Below are positions 24,215 to 31,440 of a DNA stretch of 35,061 nt, in pieces. Position 1 is the first letter of the stretch. Every line of letters begins with the position of its first letter. Below the pieces are notes generated by a model. It searched no databases. It was not told the DNA's origin and was given only the letters and a program-made list of their open reading frames with translations. A program made the position numbers and the translations under genes. Source of the stretch: Mycobacterium asiaticum (lineage in GTDB: Bacteria > Actinomycetota > Actinomycetes > Mycobacteriales > Mycobacteriaceae); assembly GCF_001668675.1 (NCBI RefSeq), contig NZ_LZKQ01000138.1, positions 1-35,061 on the forward strand. The letters run 5' to 3'.

Positions 24215-24985
24215 GTGGGGCACCCTGATTTGGCCGGGAAGACCGCCATTGTCACCGGAGCCGGCGCCGGTATAGGTCTGGCCGTGGCGCAACGGCTCGC
24301 CGCCGAGGGCTGCCATGTGCTCTGTGCGGACATCGATGCCGCCGCCGCCGATACCGCCGCCACGAAGGTGGGTTCCGGCGCGCTGGGTCACCGGGCCGAT
24401 GTCAGCGTCGAGGATGAGGTCATCGCCATGGTGGCAGCCTGCGTCGACGCGTTCGGCGGGGTGGACAAACTGGTGGCCAACGCCGGTGTGGTGCACATGG
24501 CTTCGCTCATCGACACCGCCGTCGAGGACTTCGATCGGGTGATCGGGGTAAACCTACGGGGCGCCTGGCTGTGCACCAAGCACGCGGCCCCACGAATGAT
24601 CGAGCGCGGCGGGGGAGCGATCGTCAACCTCTCGTCGCTGGCCGGTCATATCGGGGTGGCGGGGACCGGCGTATACGGCATGTCGAAAGCGGGCATCAGC
24701 CAATTGACCCGGGTTACCGCCGCCGAATTGCGTGCCGCCAACATCCGCGCCAACGCGCTGCTGCCGGCGTTCGTCGACACGCCGATGCAGCAGACCGCAA
24801 TGACGATGTTCGACCAAAACCTCGGAGAGGGCGGGGCGCGCAACATGATTGACCGCCTACAGGGCCGCATGGCCACACCCGAGGAGATGGCCGGCATCGT
24901 GGCGTTCCTGCTGTCCGACGATGCAGCCATGATCACCGGGACCACGCAGATCGCCGACGGCGGCACGGTCGCCGCGCTCTGGTGA
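24215..24985 (+). CDS. Short-chain dehydrogenase/reductase, Rv1941-like
   Basis: The start is GTG at 24215, three bases after the ribA1 stop, giving 256 residues as in Rv1941. SDR motifs are complete: TGAGAGIG at 14-21, NAGVV at 89-93, catalytic Ser near 141 (NLSSLAGHIG), Tyr154 and Lys158 (YGMSK), and the C-terminal TTQIADGGTVAALW. It probably oxidises an alcohol or diol; the diol released by EphB would be a fitting substrate, but that is inference. It is the last gene of the operon and meets mce3R tail to tail with a 10-bp gap. Confidence 0.88.
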   Translation: MGHPDLAGKTAIVTGAGAGIGLAVAQRLAAEGCHVLCADIDAAAADTAATKVGSGALGHRADVSVEDEVIAMVAACVDAFGGVDKLVANAGVVHMASLIDTAVEDFDRVIGVNLRGAWLCTKHAAPRMIERGGGAIVNLSSLAGHIGVAGTGVYGMSKAGISQLTRVTAAELRAANIRANALLPAFVDTPMQQTAMTMFDQNLGEGGARNMIDRLQGRMATPEEMAGIVAFLLSDDAAMITGTTQIADGGTVAALW

Positions 24986-24995
24986 GCGCCCCGCC

Positions 24996-26186
24996 TCAGG
25001 TCCGGCTGGTGAGAATGGACAACGCGATGGCCGTTATCTCGTCCGCGACCCCGACATAGCGGGTGAGATGCCAGGTGCGGGCGGCGTCTTCGATGAAGCT
25101 GATCGCCGCGGCGACCAGCAGCCGTGCCTCCGCCGCACTGGTCCGCGGGACCAGCCCGGCGATGAGGTCTATCCAAATCGCTTCGCGGTCAGCCTGATTG
25201 CGCAGGTAGCCGTCCCGCACTTCGGCGGAAGCATGCGACAACTCGGTGACGCACACCGCCACCAGGTCCGGCGAGTCCAGGCTGACTTGCACATGCCCCC
25301 GGACCAGGCCCTGCAGCCGTTGCGCCGCATCTGATTTCACACTCAGCGCCCGAATCGTTTCCAGGCTGCGCCACTCGTCGAGACGGCGGACCAGCGCGTC
25401 CAAGATGGCCTGCTTCGATGAGAACGAGCGGTACAGGCCCGGACCGGCAATTCCTGCGCCCTTGGCGATTTCGCTGGTGCTGACGGCCGGATACCCCTGC
25501 GCCCGGAACAATCGTGCACCGGTGGCCAGCAGCGTCTCGGAGCGGGAGAACAGGGTGTCGCCTGCGCGGTCGTCCTCGATCGGCTCGAGATCGGCGACCG
25601 GCGGTGTGCGGGCCGCCGCCATGCACGCCTCATAAAGCCGCTCGTTGAGTTCGGCGGCGGGCAGGGTCAGGTTATGCCGGCCCAGGCTGGTCAGTGTGCT
25701 GGACACCGCCCAGGCCCGCAGTTCCGCGTGTGGTGGATTGAGCCCGGGTACTTGCAGCACAACGCTTTCCCGCATGCCCGCGACGATCGCGTTGATGCGC
25801 CGACGAACCTCCCCGCGGTCCTGCTCGTTGAGATAACGGGCCTCACGTTGCCATAGGACCGTCAGCGATCGGGATGCGATGGCCGCAGCGATCAGATCGG
25901 GCAGGTCGACGTTCAGTGGGCGCGACGTCGGCTCGGCCGCACCCTCGGTGAGGCGGCGTGCGCTCTGGTACTGATCCTGACCGGTGCGGATCGCTTCGGC
26001 GAGCAACGCCTGTTTGTTGTCGTAATGCCGATAGAGAGCACGGGCGGTGACGCCGGCCGCCTCGGCGATGTCCTCCAGCTTGACCGAGTGAAAGCCGCGG
26101 TCGATGAACAGCTTGACGGCTTGATCGAGGATCTGCTGCTTCCGGTCTTTCGGCCGGCGCCGCACGGGCGCAACGGCGGTCTCCAT
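24996..26186 (-). CDS. mce3R: Double-TetR transcriptional repressor Mce3R
   Basis: ATG at 26186 gives 396 residues (M. tuberculosis Mce3R is 406). It is unusual in fusing two TetR units in one chain. The first HTH is about residues 15-62 ([37 protein letters not shown]). The second is about 215-262 ([37 protein letters not shown]). Each is followed by a helical ligand domain. In M. tuberculosis it represses the mce3 operon and the Rv1933c-Rv1935c and Rv1936-Rv1941 operons, all present here. A ruined epoxide-hydrolase gene lies 29 bp upstream on the same strand. The shared promoter region at 26436-26481 carries the same motif as the two target operons, which suggests autoregulation. Confidence 0.92.
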   Translation of the reverse strand: METAVAPVRRRPKDRKQQILDQAVKLFIDRGFHSVKLEDIAEAAGVTARALYRHYDNKQALLAEAIRTGQDQYQSARRLTEGAAEPTSRPLNVDLPDLIAAAIASRSLTVLWQREARYLNEQDRGEVRRRINAIVAGMRESVVLQVPGLNPPHAELRAWAVSSTLTSLGRHNLTLPAAELNERLYEACMAAARTPPVADLEPIEDDRAGDTLFSRSETLLATGARLFRAQGYPAVSTSEIAKGAGIAGPGLYRSFSSKQAILDALVRRLDEWRSLETIRALSVKSDAAQRLQGLVRGHVQVSLDSPDLVAVCVTELSHASAEVRDGYLRNQADREAIWIDLIAGLVPRTSAAEARLLVAAAISFIEDAARTWHLTRYVGVADEITAIALSILTSRT

Positions 26187-26204
26187 CGACGTACACCCCC
26201 TCCG

Positions 26205-26226
26205 TGAAGCTGAACTTACAGCTTCA
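26205..26226. promoter_or_regulatory. Inverted repeat TGAAGCTG-N6-CAGCTTCA before mce3R
   Basis: Perfect 8-bp arms (26205-26212 and 26219-26226) lie 18 bp upstream of the mce3R start and span the last codons of the epoxide-hydrolase remnant. It could be an operator, or a hairpin that sets the level of mce3R translation. No T-run follows. Confidence 0.45.
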
Positions 26227-26363
26227 GTCCGCTTTGCTGCTCGAAGTCCGCTAGGTCAAACTAGTCACTGAAACGGTGATCTTGCCCTTCTCGACCTGCG
26301 CCCTTCCCAGGACCCAAGGAAGTCGCGGACGAGTCTCGCACTGGCTTCCTTGGTGTCAGGCAT
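26216..26363 (-). pseudogene. Limonene-1,2-epoxide hydrolase family gene, internally deleted and broken
   Basis: ATG at 26363, seven bases after GAGGAG, begins MPDTKEASARLVRDFLGSWEG, an N-terminus typical of LEH/SnoaL-like hydrolases. About 80-100 residues are then missing. The sequence resumes one frame over as VEKGKITV, and shifts again to [19 protein letters not shown] ending TAA at 26216. Rhodococcus LEH ends, as I remember it, with GKITGWRDYFDLREFE. So the W-R-D-Y signature is hit by a 1-base loss and by TAC turned to TAG. A large internal deletion, a frameshift and a nonsense codon make it a certain relic. It lies 29 bp before mce3R and probably once formed an operon with it. The first piece can still encode a 32-residue peptide. 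Confidence 0.72.
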
Positions 26364-26486
26364 CCCGCAACTCCTCTGATATGCCGGATCACTAATTTAC
26401 ATGACGCGGGTTAGATGCGCTATCACATGCTTGTTCTTTGACTATGTCGACTACGATATAGGTATCGACTATGGACTTAATCCATG
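26364..26486. promoter_or_regulatory. Promoter region of the mce3R unit with candidate Mce3R box
   Basis: GTATCGACTATGGACTTAAT (26462-26481, plus strand) is the second full copy of the 20-bp element. CGATA-TAGG-TATCG (26454-26467) is a dyad at its left end, and a partial direct copy TTTGACTATGTCGACT lies at 26438-26453. The region is AT-rich and sits upstream of the epoxide-hydrolase relic and mce3R, just beyond the end of the LuxR gene. Self-repression of mce3R through this site is the simplest reading. Confidence 0.55.
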
Positions 26487-27677
26487 TTAGTTAATGTCTG
26501 GGACACTGGCCAGTCGCACGTACGCCGACGCGGCTTCGGCGCGGTTGGTCGCGTTCAGCTTCCGCAGCACCCGCTTCACATGCGACTTCACCGTGCCCGC
26601 CGAGATCACCAGCTCGTCGGCGATCTGCTGGTTGGTGCGCCCGGCCGCCATCAGCCGCAAGACCTCGACCTCGCGCCGGGTCAGCACGGTCATCACCCGC
26701 GTCTGGACCTCGGCCAGAGACCGGGCGGCGGGACTGCGTTCGACCGGTTCGATCTTGCGCAGGTCCAGATCGGCGTCCTGCAGGGCGCGGGCCGCCTCGT
26801 CGGCGGACGCCAATGCGCGCAATACCTCGGTGTGCTGACGGCGCATCCGCTCCAACAGGACGGTGCGCTCGTAGGCGTATCCGAAGCCTTCCGCGAAGGC
26901 CCACACCGTGTCGCGATCGATCTCGTCGACGATGCGTCCCGAATAGAGCCGGTCGGCATGCAGGAACCCGATCACCTTGCCCGTCGGCATCACCGGGGCC
27001 GCCACGTAGGAGCGCGTCAGCGAGAAGTCGACGATCGGCCGGTTGACCCGCGGGTCGTTGCGGGCGTCACGGACGATCGCGGGCGCGTGTCGGCGGATCA
27101 TCTGCGTTTCGATCAGCATGTGATCCAGCAACGGCGCGACCGACTGCGCGAAGGCGACCATCTTATCCGCGCCGTCGCTGTCGTCGCCGAAATACGCTGA
27201 CTCCATGACCATTCGGCCCTCGTGGACCCGGAACAGCACGGCGCGGTCGAATCCACACGACTCCACCAGTTCGCGCGGGGCCCGGTCGACGATCGTCGCG
27301 ACGTCGTCGACGGCGCGCAGCTTGCTCAACGCCTCCTGTACCTGCAACAGCGCGAAGGTGCGCCGCTTGGCGCCGTCCTCGATCAGCTCGCGCTCGAGGG
27401 CGGACAGCTCCAGCACTGATTCCAGCGCGTCAAGCGCGTGCGCATCTGCGAGCGACTCCAGCGCGTTGTGCACGATGGCCGCCTTGGCGTCAATGGCTTC
27501 GGCGACGACCGCCATCGCATCGTCGGTGGGATCGGCATCGGGAACCATTTCCCGGTAGCGACGCACTGCGTCGCTTTCCCTGACCGGACGAGACGCCCAG
27601 CCCGGGTGGTCACCGTCGGCCAGCGTGCGTGATGTCCCGGGTTCGGGTGTCTCGCTGACGACGGTCACGCTGCTCAC
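26487..27677 (-). CDS. GAF-domain LuxR-family transcriptional regulator
   Basis: I chose GTG 27677, close after GGGAGG, giving 396 residues. A longer frame from TTG 27716 is unlikely. Residues about 20-95 are helical. Residues about 90-260 form a GAF-like sensor domain ([52 protein letters not shown]). Residues about 330-390 form a LuxR HTH ([43 protein letters not shown]). It has no receiver domain, so it is probably ligand-responsive rather than phosphorylated. It faces the P450 cassette across 116 bp holding a 7-bp palindrome, the usual arrangement for a local regulator. It has no counterpart between mce3R and mce3 in M. tuberculosis as I recall. Confidence 0.85.
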   Translation of the reverse strand: MSSVTVVSETPEPGTSRTLADGDHPGWASRPVRESDAVRRYREMVPDADPTDDAMAVVAEAIDAKAAIVHNALESLADAHALDALESVLELSALERELIEDGAKRRTFALLQVQEALSKLRAVDDVATIVDRAPRELVESCGFDRAVLFRVHEGRMVMESAYFGDDSDGADKMVAFAQSVAPLLDHMLIETQMIRRHAPAIVRDARNDPRVNRPIVDFSLTRSYVAAPVMPTGKVIGFLHADRLYSGRIVDEIDRDTVWAFAEGFGYAYERTVLLERMRRQHTEVLRALASADEAARALQDADLDLRKIEPVERSPAARSLAEVQTRVMTVLTRREVEVLRLMAAGRTNQQIADELVISAGTVKSHVKRVLRKLNATNRAEAASAYVRLASVPDIN

Positions 27678-27722
27678 TGTCCTCCCGCCAGGCCGGCGAC
27701 GCGACCGAAATCCCAAATTCCC

Positions 27723-27740
27723 CTCCTACGGGGGTAGGAG
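27723..27740. promoter_or_regulatory. Palindrome CTCCTAC-GGGG-GTAGGAG between luxR-type gene and P450
   Basis: Perfect 7-bp arms with a 4-base spacer lie 46 bp from the regulator start and 53 bp from the P450 start. The position in a short divergent promoter region suggests an operator for the LuxR-type protein. The flanking CCCC/GGGG tracts extend the dyad partly. Confidence 0.55.
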
Positions 27741-27793
27741 TCCTCCCCAACGGGGGATCGATTTGCCGCCGCCGCTGGCACAGGCTGGTCGAC

Positions 27794-29038
27794 ATGTCAT
27801 CAACGACCGTATCGGCCATCGAAGTGCTGCCCACTCCCCAGGGCATCGCAAACCCGTATCCGCTCTACGACGAACTGCGCGGCAGCTCACCCGTTGCGGG
27901 ATATCGGGATTGGCCACCCGGCACCATTCCGGGGGCCGACGAGCCGGTCACCGCCTGGGCACTGTTCCGCTATGACCAGGTCTTCGAAGCCGCCCGCGAC
28001 AGCGCCACCTTCTCGTCGCGGGATCCCCTGCAGGAGGCTTCGTCGGCCCCGAGCCTGATGCTGGTCAACACCGATCCGCCCAAGCACGAGGTGGAGCGCA
28101 AACTGGTCAGTCAGGCCTTCTCCCCACGGCGGGTCAAGCGACTCGAGGGCTGGCTCAACGAGTTGATCCCGCACCTACTCGATGACCTCGGCGACGGCGA
28201 CGTCGAAATCATGGACTTCGCGGCCGAAGTCCCCACTCGGGCAATGGTTCGGCTGCTGGGGTTGCCCGATGGCGACCACGTCCGGTTCCGGCGCTGGGCC
28301 AACGCATTCATGCTCTCGTCGTCGTTGACCCCGGCCGAGCGGATCACCAGCAACGAGGAGATGGTGCGAACGTTCGCCACTCGTCTGGCCGAGCACACGG
28401 CCAGACTGGCCGGACAAGAACCCGGTGACGACACCGGGGAGACCGACGATGCCGAGGATCTGATCTCGGCGCTGCTGCGCGCCGAGGTGGATGGGCAACG
28501 GCTCACGCCCGAGGAAATCGTGCGCTTCTGCGTCACGCTGGTGGTGGCCGGCAGCGAGACCACAACCTTCCTGATCGGCAACCTGCTCCACGCGCTGGCC
28601 CGAGAACCTCAGGTGCAAGCGCGTATTCGCGCCGATCGAACACTGCTGAACATCTTTGTCGAGGAGACACTCCGGCTCGACGGACCGCCGCAGCGTCTGT
28701 TCCGCATCGCAACCCGAGACGTCGAGATCGACGGCAAGCTGATCCGCAAGGGGGAGTGGGTGGCGCTGTTCTTCGGGTCCGCCAACCGTGACCCGGCCGT
28801 ATTTCCCGAACCCCGGCGACTCGACATCGACCGGCCCAACATCCGCCAACAGCTCTCCCTGGGCCACGGCTTGCACTTCTGCCTCGGCGCCTCACTCGCG
28901 CGCTTGGAGGTGATCGCGGTGCTCAATGCCGTGCTCGACCGCTATCAGACGATCACCCTGACCGACGACCCCGGTACCAAGCAGACCGCCAGCCTGTTGA
29001 CCCACGCCTATGTGCGCCTGCCCCTGCATCTTTCATGA
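27794..29038 (+). CDS. Cytochrome P450
   Basis: ATG at 27794 gives 414 residues, a normal length for a soluble bacterial P450. The I-helix oxygen motif is VVAGSETTTFLIG, the K-helix ExxR is EETLR, and the heme loop LGHGLHFCLGASLARLE carries the ligand Cys363. The protein needs an external electron donor; the small 3Fe-4S ferredoxin two genes downstream is the obvious one. The family cannot be named from the sequence alone. The position just before the mce3 importer and beside Mce3R-regulated genes suggests hydroxylation of an imported lipid. The stop overlaps the next gene (ATGA). Confidence 0.92.
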   Translation: MSSTTVSAIEVLPTPQGIANPYPLYDELRGSSPVAGYRDWPPGTIPGADEPVTAWALFRYDQVFEAARDSATFSSRDPLQEASSAPSLMLVNTDPPKHEVERKLVSQAFSPRRVKRLEGWLNELIPHLLDDLGDGDVEIMDFAAEVPTRAMVRLLGLPDGDHVRFRRWANAFMLSSSLTPAERITSNEEMVRTFATRLAEHTARLAGQEPGDDTGETDDAEDLISALLRAEVDGQRLTPEEIVRFCVTLVVAGSETTTFLIGNLLHALAREPQVQARIRADRTLLNIFVEETLRLDGPPQRLFRIATRDVEIDGKLIRKGEWVALFFGSANRDPAVFPEPRRLDIDRPNIRQQLSLGHGLHFCLGASLARLEVIAVLNAVLDRYQTITLTDDPGTKQTASLLTHAYVRLPLHLS

Positions 29039-29436
29039 GCGAATCGCGCAATATCCAAGCCACCGAGGCGATCTACGCCGCGGTGCCAGCCGGTGACCTG
29101 CAAACCGTGCTCGCGCACCTCGACCCCGAGGTGCGCATCACCTATTACGGAACCGAAAAGATCCCGTACGCCGGCGATTACCGCGGCATCGACGGTGCAA
29201 TGACGTTCCTGGCCCGGGTAGGTGAGACGGTCGAGATCCTCGAGATGGCACCGTGGAAGTTCATTGCGCAGGGTGACGACCTGGCCACCTGGGGATGCCA
29301 ACGGTTTCGCCGGGTCGCCACCGGATTCGAGTGGGAATCAGAGTTCGCGCACATCATCACGCTGCGCGACGGCCGCTGGTTGCACTTCCGCGACTTCGCG
29401 AACTCGGCGCTCGCCCTGGACGCTTTCACCCGATGA
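29035..29436 (+). CDS. NTF2/SnoaL-like protein in P450 cassette
   Basis: ATG at 29035 overlaps the P450 stop and gives 133 residues. The pattern IQATEAIYAAVPAGDLQTVLAHLDPEVRITYYG, YRGIDGAMTFLARVGETVEI and a C-terminal EWESEFAHIITLRDGRWLHFRDFANSALALDAF fits the cone-shaped NTF2/SnoaL fold. Members isomerise or hydrolyse ring compounds, or bind ligand. Translational coupling on both sides ties its role to the P450 product or substrate. The reaction is unknown. Confidence 0.82.
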   Translation: MSESRNIQATEAIYAAVPAGDLQTVLAHLDPEVRITYYGTEKIPYAGDYRGIDGAMTFLARVGETVEILEMAPWKFIAQGDDLATWGCQRFRRVATGFEWESEFAHIITLRDGRWLHFRDFANSALALDAFTR

Positions 29437-29627
29437 AAGTCACCGCCGATCGCGAGATCTGTATGGCCGCAGGAATGTGTGTCATGACCGCCGATCCCTT
29501 TTTCGATCAGGATGCCGAGGGCATCGTCCTGGTGGCCTCTCAACAGGTACCGGGCGACCAGGAGGGCCGGGTGCGGACGGCGATCAAGTTGTGCCCGTCG
29601 GGGGCACTAAGACTGGCACCGGAATGA
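29433..29627 (+). CDS. 3Fe-4S ferredoxin, P450 redox partner type
   Basis: ATG at 29433 overlaps the NTF2-like stop and gives 64 residues. Cluster cysteines appear as CMAAGMC (C-x5-C) and, near the end, KLCPSGAL, the three-cysteine pattern of single 3Fe-4S ferredoxins that feed actinobacterial P450s. A ferredoxin reductase is not in this cassette, so electrons must come from a reductase elsewhere. It ends the P450 operon. Confidence 0.9.
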   Translation: MKVTADREICMAAGMCVMTADPFFDQDAEGIVLVASQQVPGDQEGRVRTAIKLCPSGALRLAPE

Positions 29628-29813
29628 CACACAGCGTGTACTACTTAAATACATCATATCGCTTATACGGCCATTTGCATCGGTTTTTACACCGTGACCG
29701 CTTGAATACTTGCGTATTGACTATGGACATGAGGGTATCGCGCCGCGTAACCTCGCGGGTGTCACTCGTCCACTTCGACCTGTCCGGGGGGCCAGCGTGA
29801 TGATTCACCGGCG
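29628..29813 (+). promoter_or_regulatory. mce3 operon promoter region with candidate Mce3R box
   Basis: GTATTGACTATGGACATGAG (29714-29733) is the third full copy of the 20-bp element and ends 80 bp before the yrbE3A start. Its left part overlaps a dyad AATAC-TTGC-GTATT (29705-29718). The upstream half (29635-29700) is AT-rich. In M. tuberculosis Mce3R represses this operon, which supports an operator role. Confidence 0.6.
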
Positions 29814-30611
29814 GTGCGCAGCGACATGGTGATCGCGGCCGGCAGGGCGCCCGTCGCAGCCATCAAGCCACTCGGCGCGATGGGCGATTTCTTCGCGATG
29901 ACGCTGGACACCTTCGTGTGCATGTTCCGTCGGCCCTTCGCGTGGCGCGAGTACCTGTTCCAATGCTGGTTCGTGGCGCGGGTTTCCACCTTGCCGGGCA
30001 TCCTGATGACGATCCCCTGGGCGGTGATCTCGGGATTCCTGTTCAACGTGCTGCTGACCGACATCGGCGCCGCCGACTTCTCCGGGACCGGCTGCGCGAT
30101 CTTCACCGTCGACCAGAGCGCACCGATCGTCACCGTGTTGGTGGTGGCCGGCGCGGGGTCCACCGCGATGTGCGCCGATCTCGGCGCCCGCACCATTCGC
30201 GAAGAACTCGACGCGCTAAGAGTGATGGGTATCAACCCGATTCAAGCGCTGGCCGTGCCCCGGGTGCTGGCGGCGACGACCGTGTCGCTGGCGTTGAGTT
30301 CAGTGGTCACCGCGACCGGTCTGATCGGTGCATTCTTCTGTTCGGTGTTCCTGATGCACGTCTCGGCGGGTGCCTGGGTAACGGGACTGACCACGCTCAC
30401 CCACACGATCGACGTCTTCATCTCGATGATCAAGGCCACGCTGTTCGGGCTGATGGCCGGCCTCATCGCCTGCCACAAAGGCATGTCGGTGGGCGGGGGC
30501 CCGGCCGGGGTCGGCAGAGCGGTGAACGAGACCGTGGTCTTCGCCTTCATCGTCCTGTTCGTCATCAACATCATCGTCACCGCCGTTGGCATGCCGTTCA
30601 TGGTGTCCTGA
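29814..30611 (+). CDS. yrbE3A: YrbE3A, MlaE-type permease subunit of the Mce3 importer
   Basis: The first start is GTG 29814 (265 residues, as in Rv1964); ATG 29826 is a good alternative, and neither has a clear ribosome site. The protein is a multi-spanning membrane permease. The cytoplasmic loop ADLGARTIREELDALRVMGINPIQALAVPRVLA is the MlaE-family signature that contacts the ATPase. Helices include TLPGILMTIPWAVISGFLF and VFAFIVLFVINIIVTAVGM. It forms the inner-membrane channel with YrbE3B. The ATPase (MceG) is usually encoded elsewhere. It opens the mce3 operon. Confidence 0.93.
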   Translation: MRSDMVIAAGRAPVAAIKPLGAMGDFFAMTLDTFVCMFRRPFAWREYLFQCWFVARVSTLPGILMTIPWAVISGFLFNVLLTDIGAADFSGTGCAIFTVDQSAPIVTVLVVAGAGSTAMCADLGARTIREELDALRVMGINPIQALAVPRVLAATTVSLALSSVVTATGLIGAFFCSVFLMHVSAGAWVTGLTTLTHTIDVFISMIKATLFGLMAGLIACHKGMSVGGGPAGVGRAVNETVVFAFIVLFVINIIVTAVGMPFMVS

Positions 30612-30620
30612 GGTGCAGCC

Positions 30621-31436
30621 GTGACACCGACCAAAACCGTTGCCGGCGAGTGGAATCGGATGGGCTCACAGATGCGGTTCTATGTCAGCACGCTGGCCGG
30701 GATTCCCGATGCCGTGATGAACTACCGCGGCGAGTTGCTGCGCGTGATCGCGCAGATGGGTTTGGGCACCGGGGTGCTGGCGGTGATCGGGGGAACCGTG
30801 GTCATCGTCGGCTTCCTGGCCATGACCACCGGCGCCATTGTGGCGGTGCAGGGCTACAACCAATTCGCCTCAGTCGGTGTGGAGGCGCTGACCGGCTTTG
30901 CCTCGGCGTTCTTCAACACCCGCGAGATCCAGCCCGGCACCGTGATGGTCGCGCTGGCGGCGACCGTCGGCGCCGGGGCCACCGCACAGCTCGGGGCGAT
31001 GCGGATCAATGAGGAGGTCGACGCCCTCGAGGTGATCGGGATCCGCAGCGTCAGTTACCTTGCCAGTACCCGGGTGCTGGCCGGCGTGGTGGTCGCGGTT
31101 CCGCTGTTCTGCGTGGGTCTCATGACCGCCTACCTGGCCGCACGGCTGGGCACCACGGCGGTCTACGGGCAGGGGTCCGGGGTCTACGACCACTACTTCA
31201 ACACCTTTCTCCGGCCGTCCGACGTGCTGTGGTCATCGCTGGAAGTCGTTGTCGTGGCGCTGATGATCATGCTGGTGTGCACCTATTACGGGTACACCGC
31301 GCACGGCGGACCTGCCGGCGTCGGCGAAGCGGTAGGTCGCGCGGTGCGGGCCTCGATGGTTGTTGCCTCGATCGCCATCGTCATCATGACGCTCGCCATC
31401 TACGGCCAGTCCCCGAACTTCCACCTGGCGAGCTAG
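30621..31436 (+). CDS. yrbE3B: YrbE3B, MlaE-type permease subunit
   Basis: GTG at 30621, nine bases after yrbE3A, gives 271 residues, the length of Rv1965. The MlaE motif is AQLGAMRINEEVDALEVIGIRSVSYLASTRVLAG. It has about five to six membrane segments (LAVIGGTVVIVGFLAM; VVVAVPLFCVGLMTAYLA; MVVASIAIVIMTLAIYG). It pairs with YrbE3A as the permease dimer. The next gene begins four bases after its stop. Confidence 0.93.
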   Translation: MTPTKTVAGEWNRMGSQMRFYVSTLAGIPDAVMNYRGELLRVIAQMGLGTGVLAVIGGTVVIVGFLAMTTGAIVAVQGYNQFASVGVEALTGFASAFFNTREIQPGTVMVALAATVGAGATAQLGAMRINEEVDALEVIGIRSVSYLASTRVLAGVVVAVPLFCVGLMTAYLAARLGTTAVYGQGSGVYDHYFNTFLRPSDVLWSSLEVVVVALMIMLVCTYYGYTAHGGPAGVGEAVGRAVRASMVVASIAIVIMTLAIYGQSPNFHLAS

Positions 31437-31440
31437 GGAC

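Noticed and set aside
17720..29813. KstR (TnnAACnnGTTnnA) or KstR2-type operators in the lipid gene promoters
   Set aside because: I read the promoter gaps for these motifs and found no convincing match; the shared CTATGGAC element is different.
29918..31012. 364-codon plus-strand frame
   Set aside because: Shifted shadow running across both yrbE genes; arginine/histidine-rich and without membrane segments.
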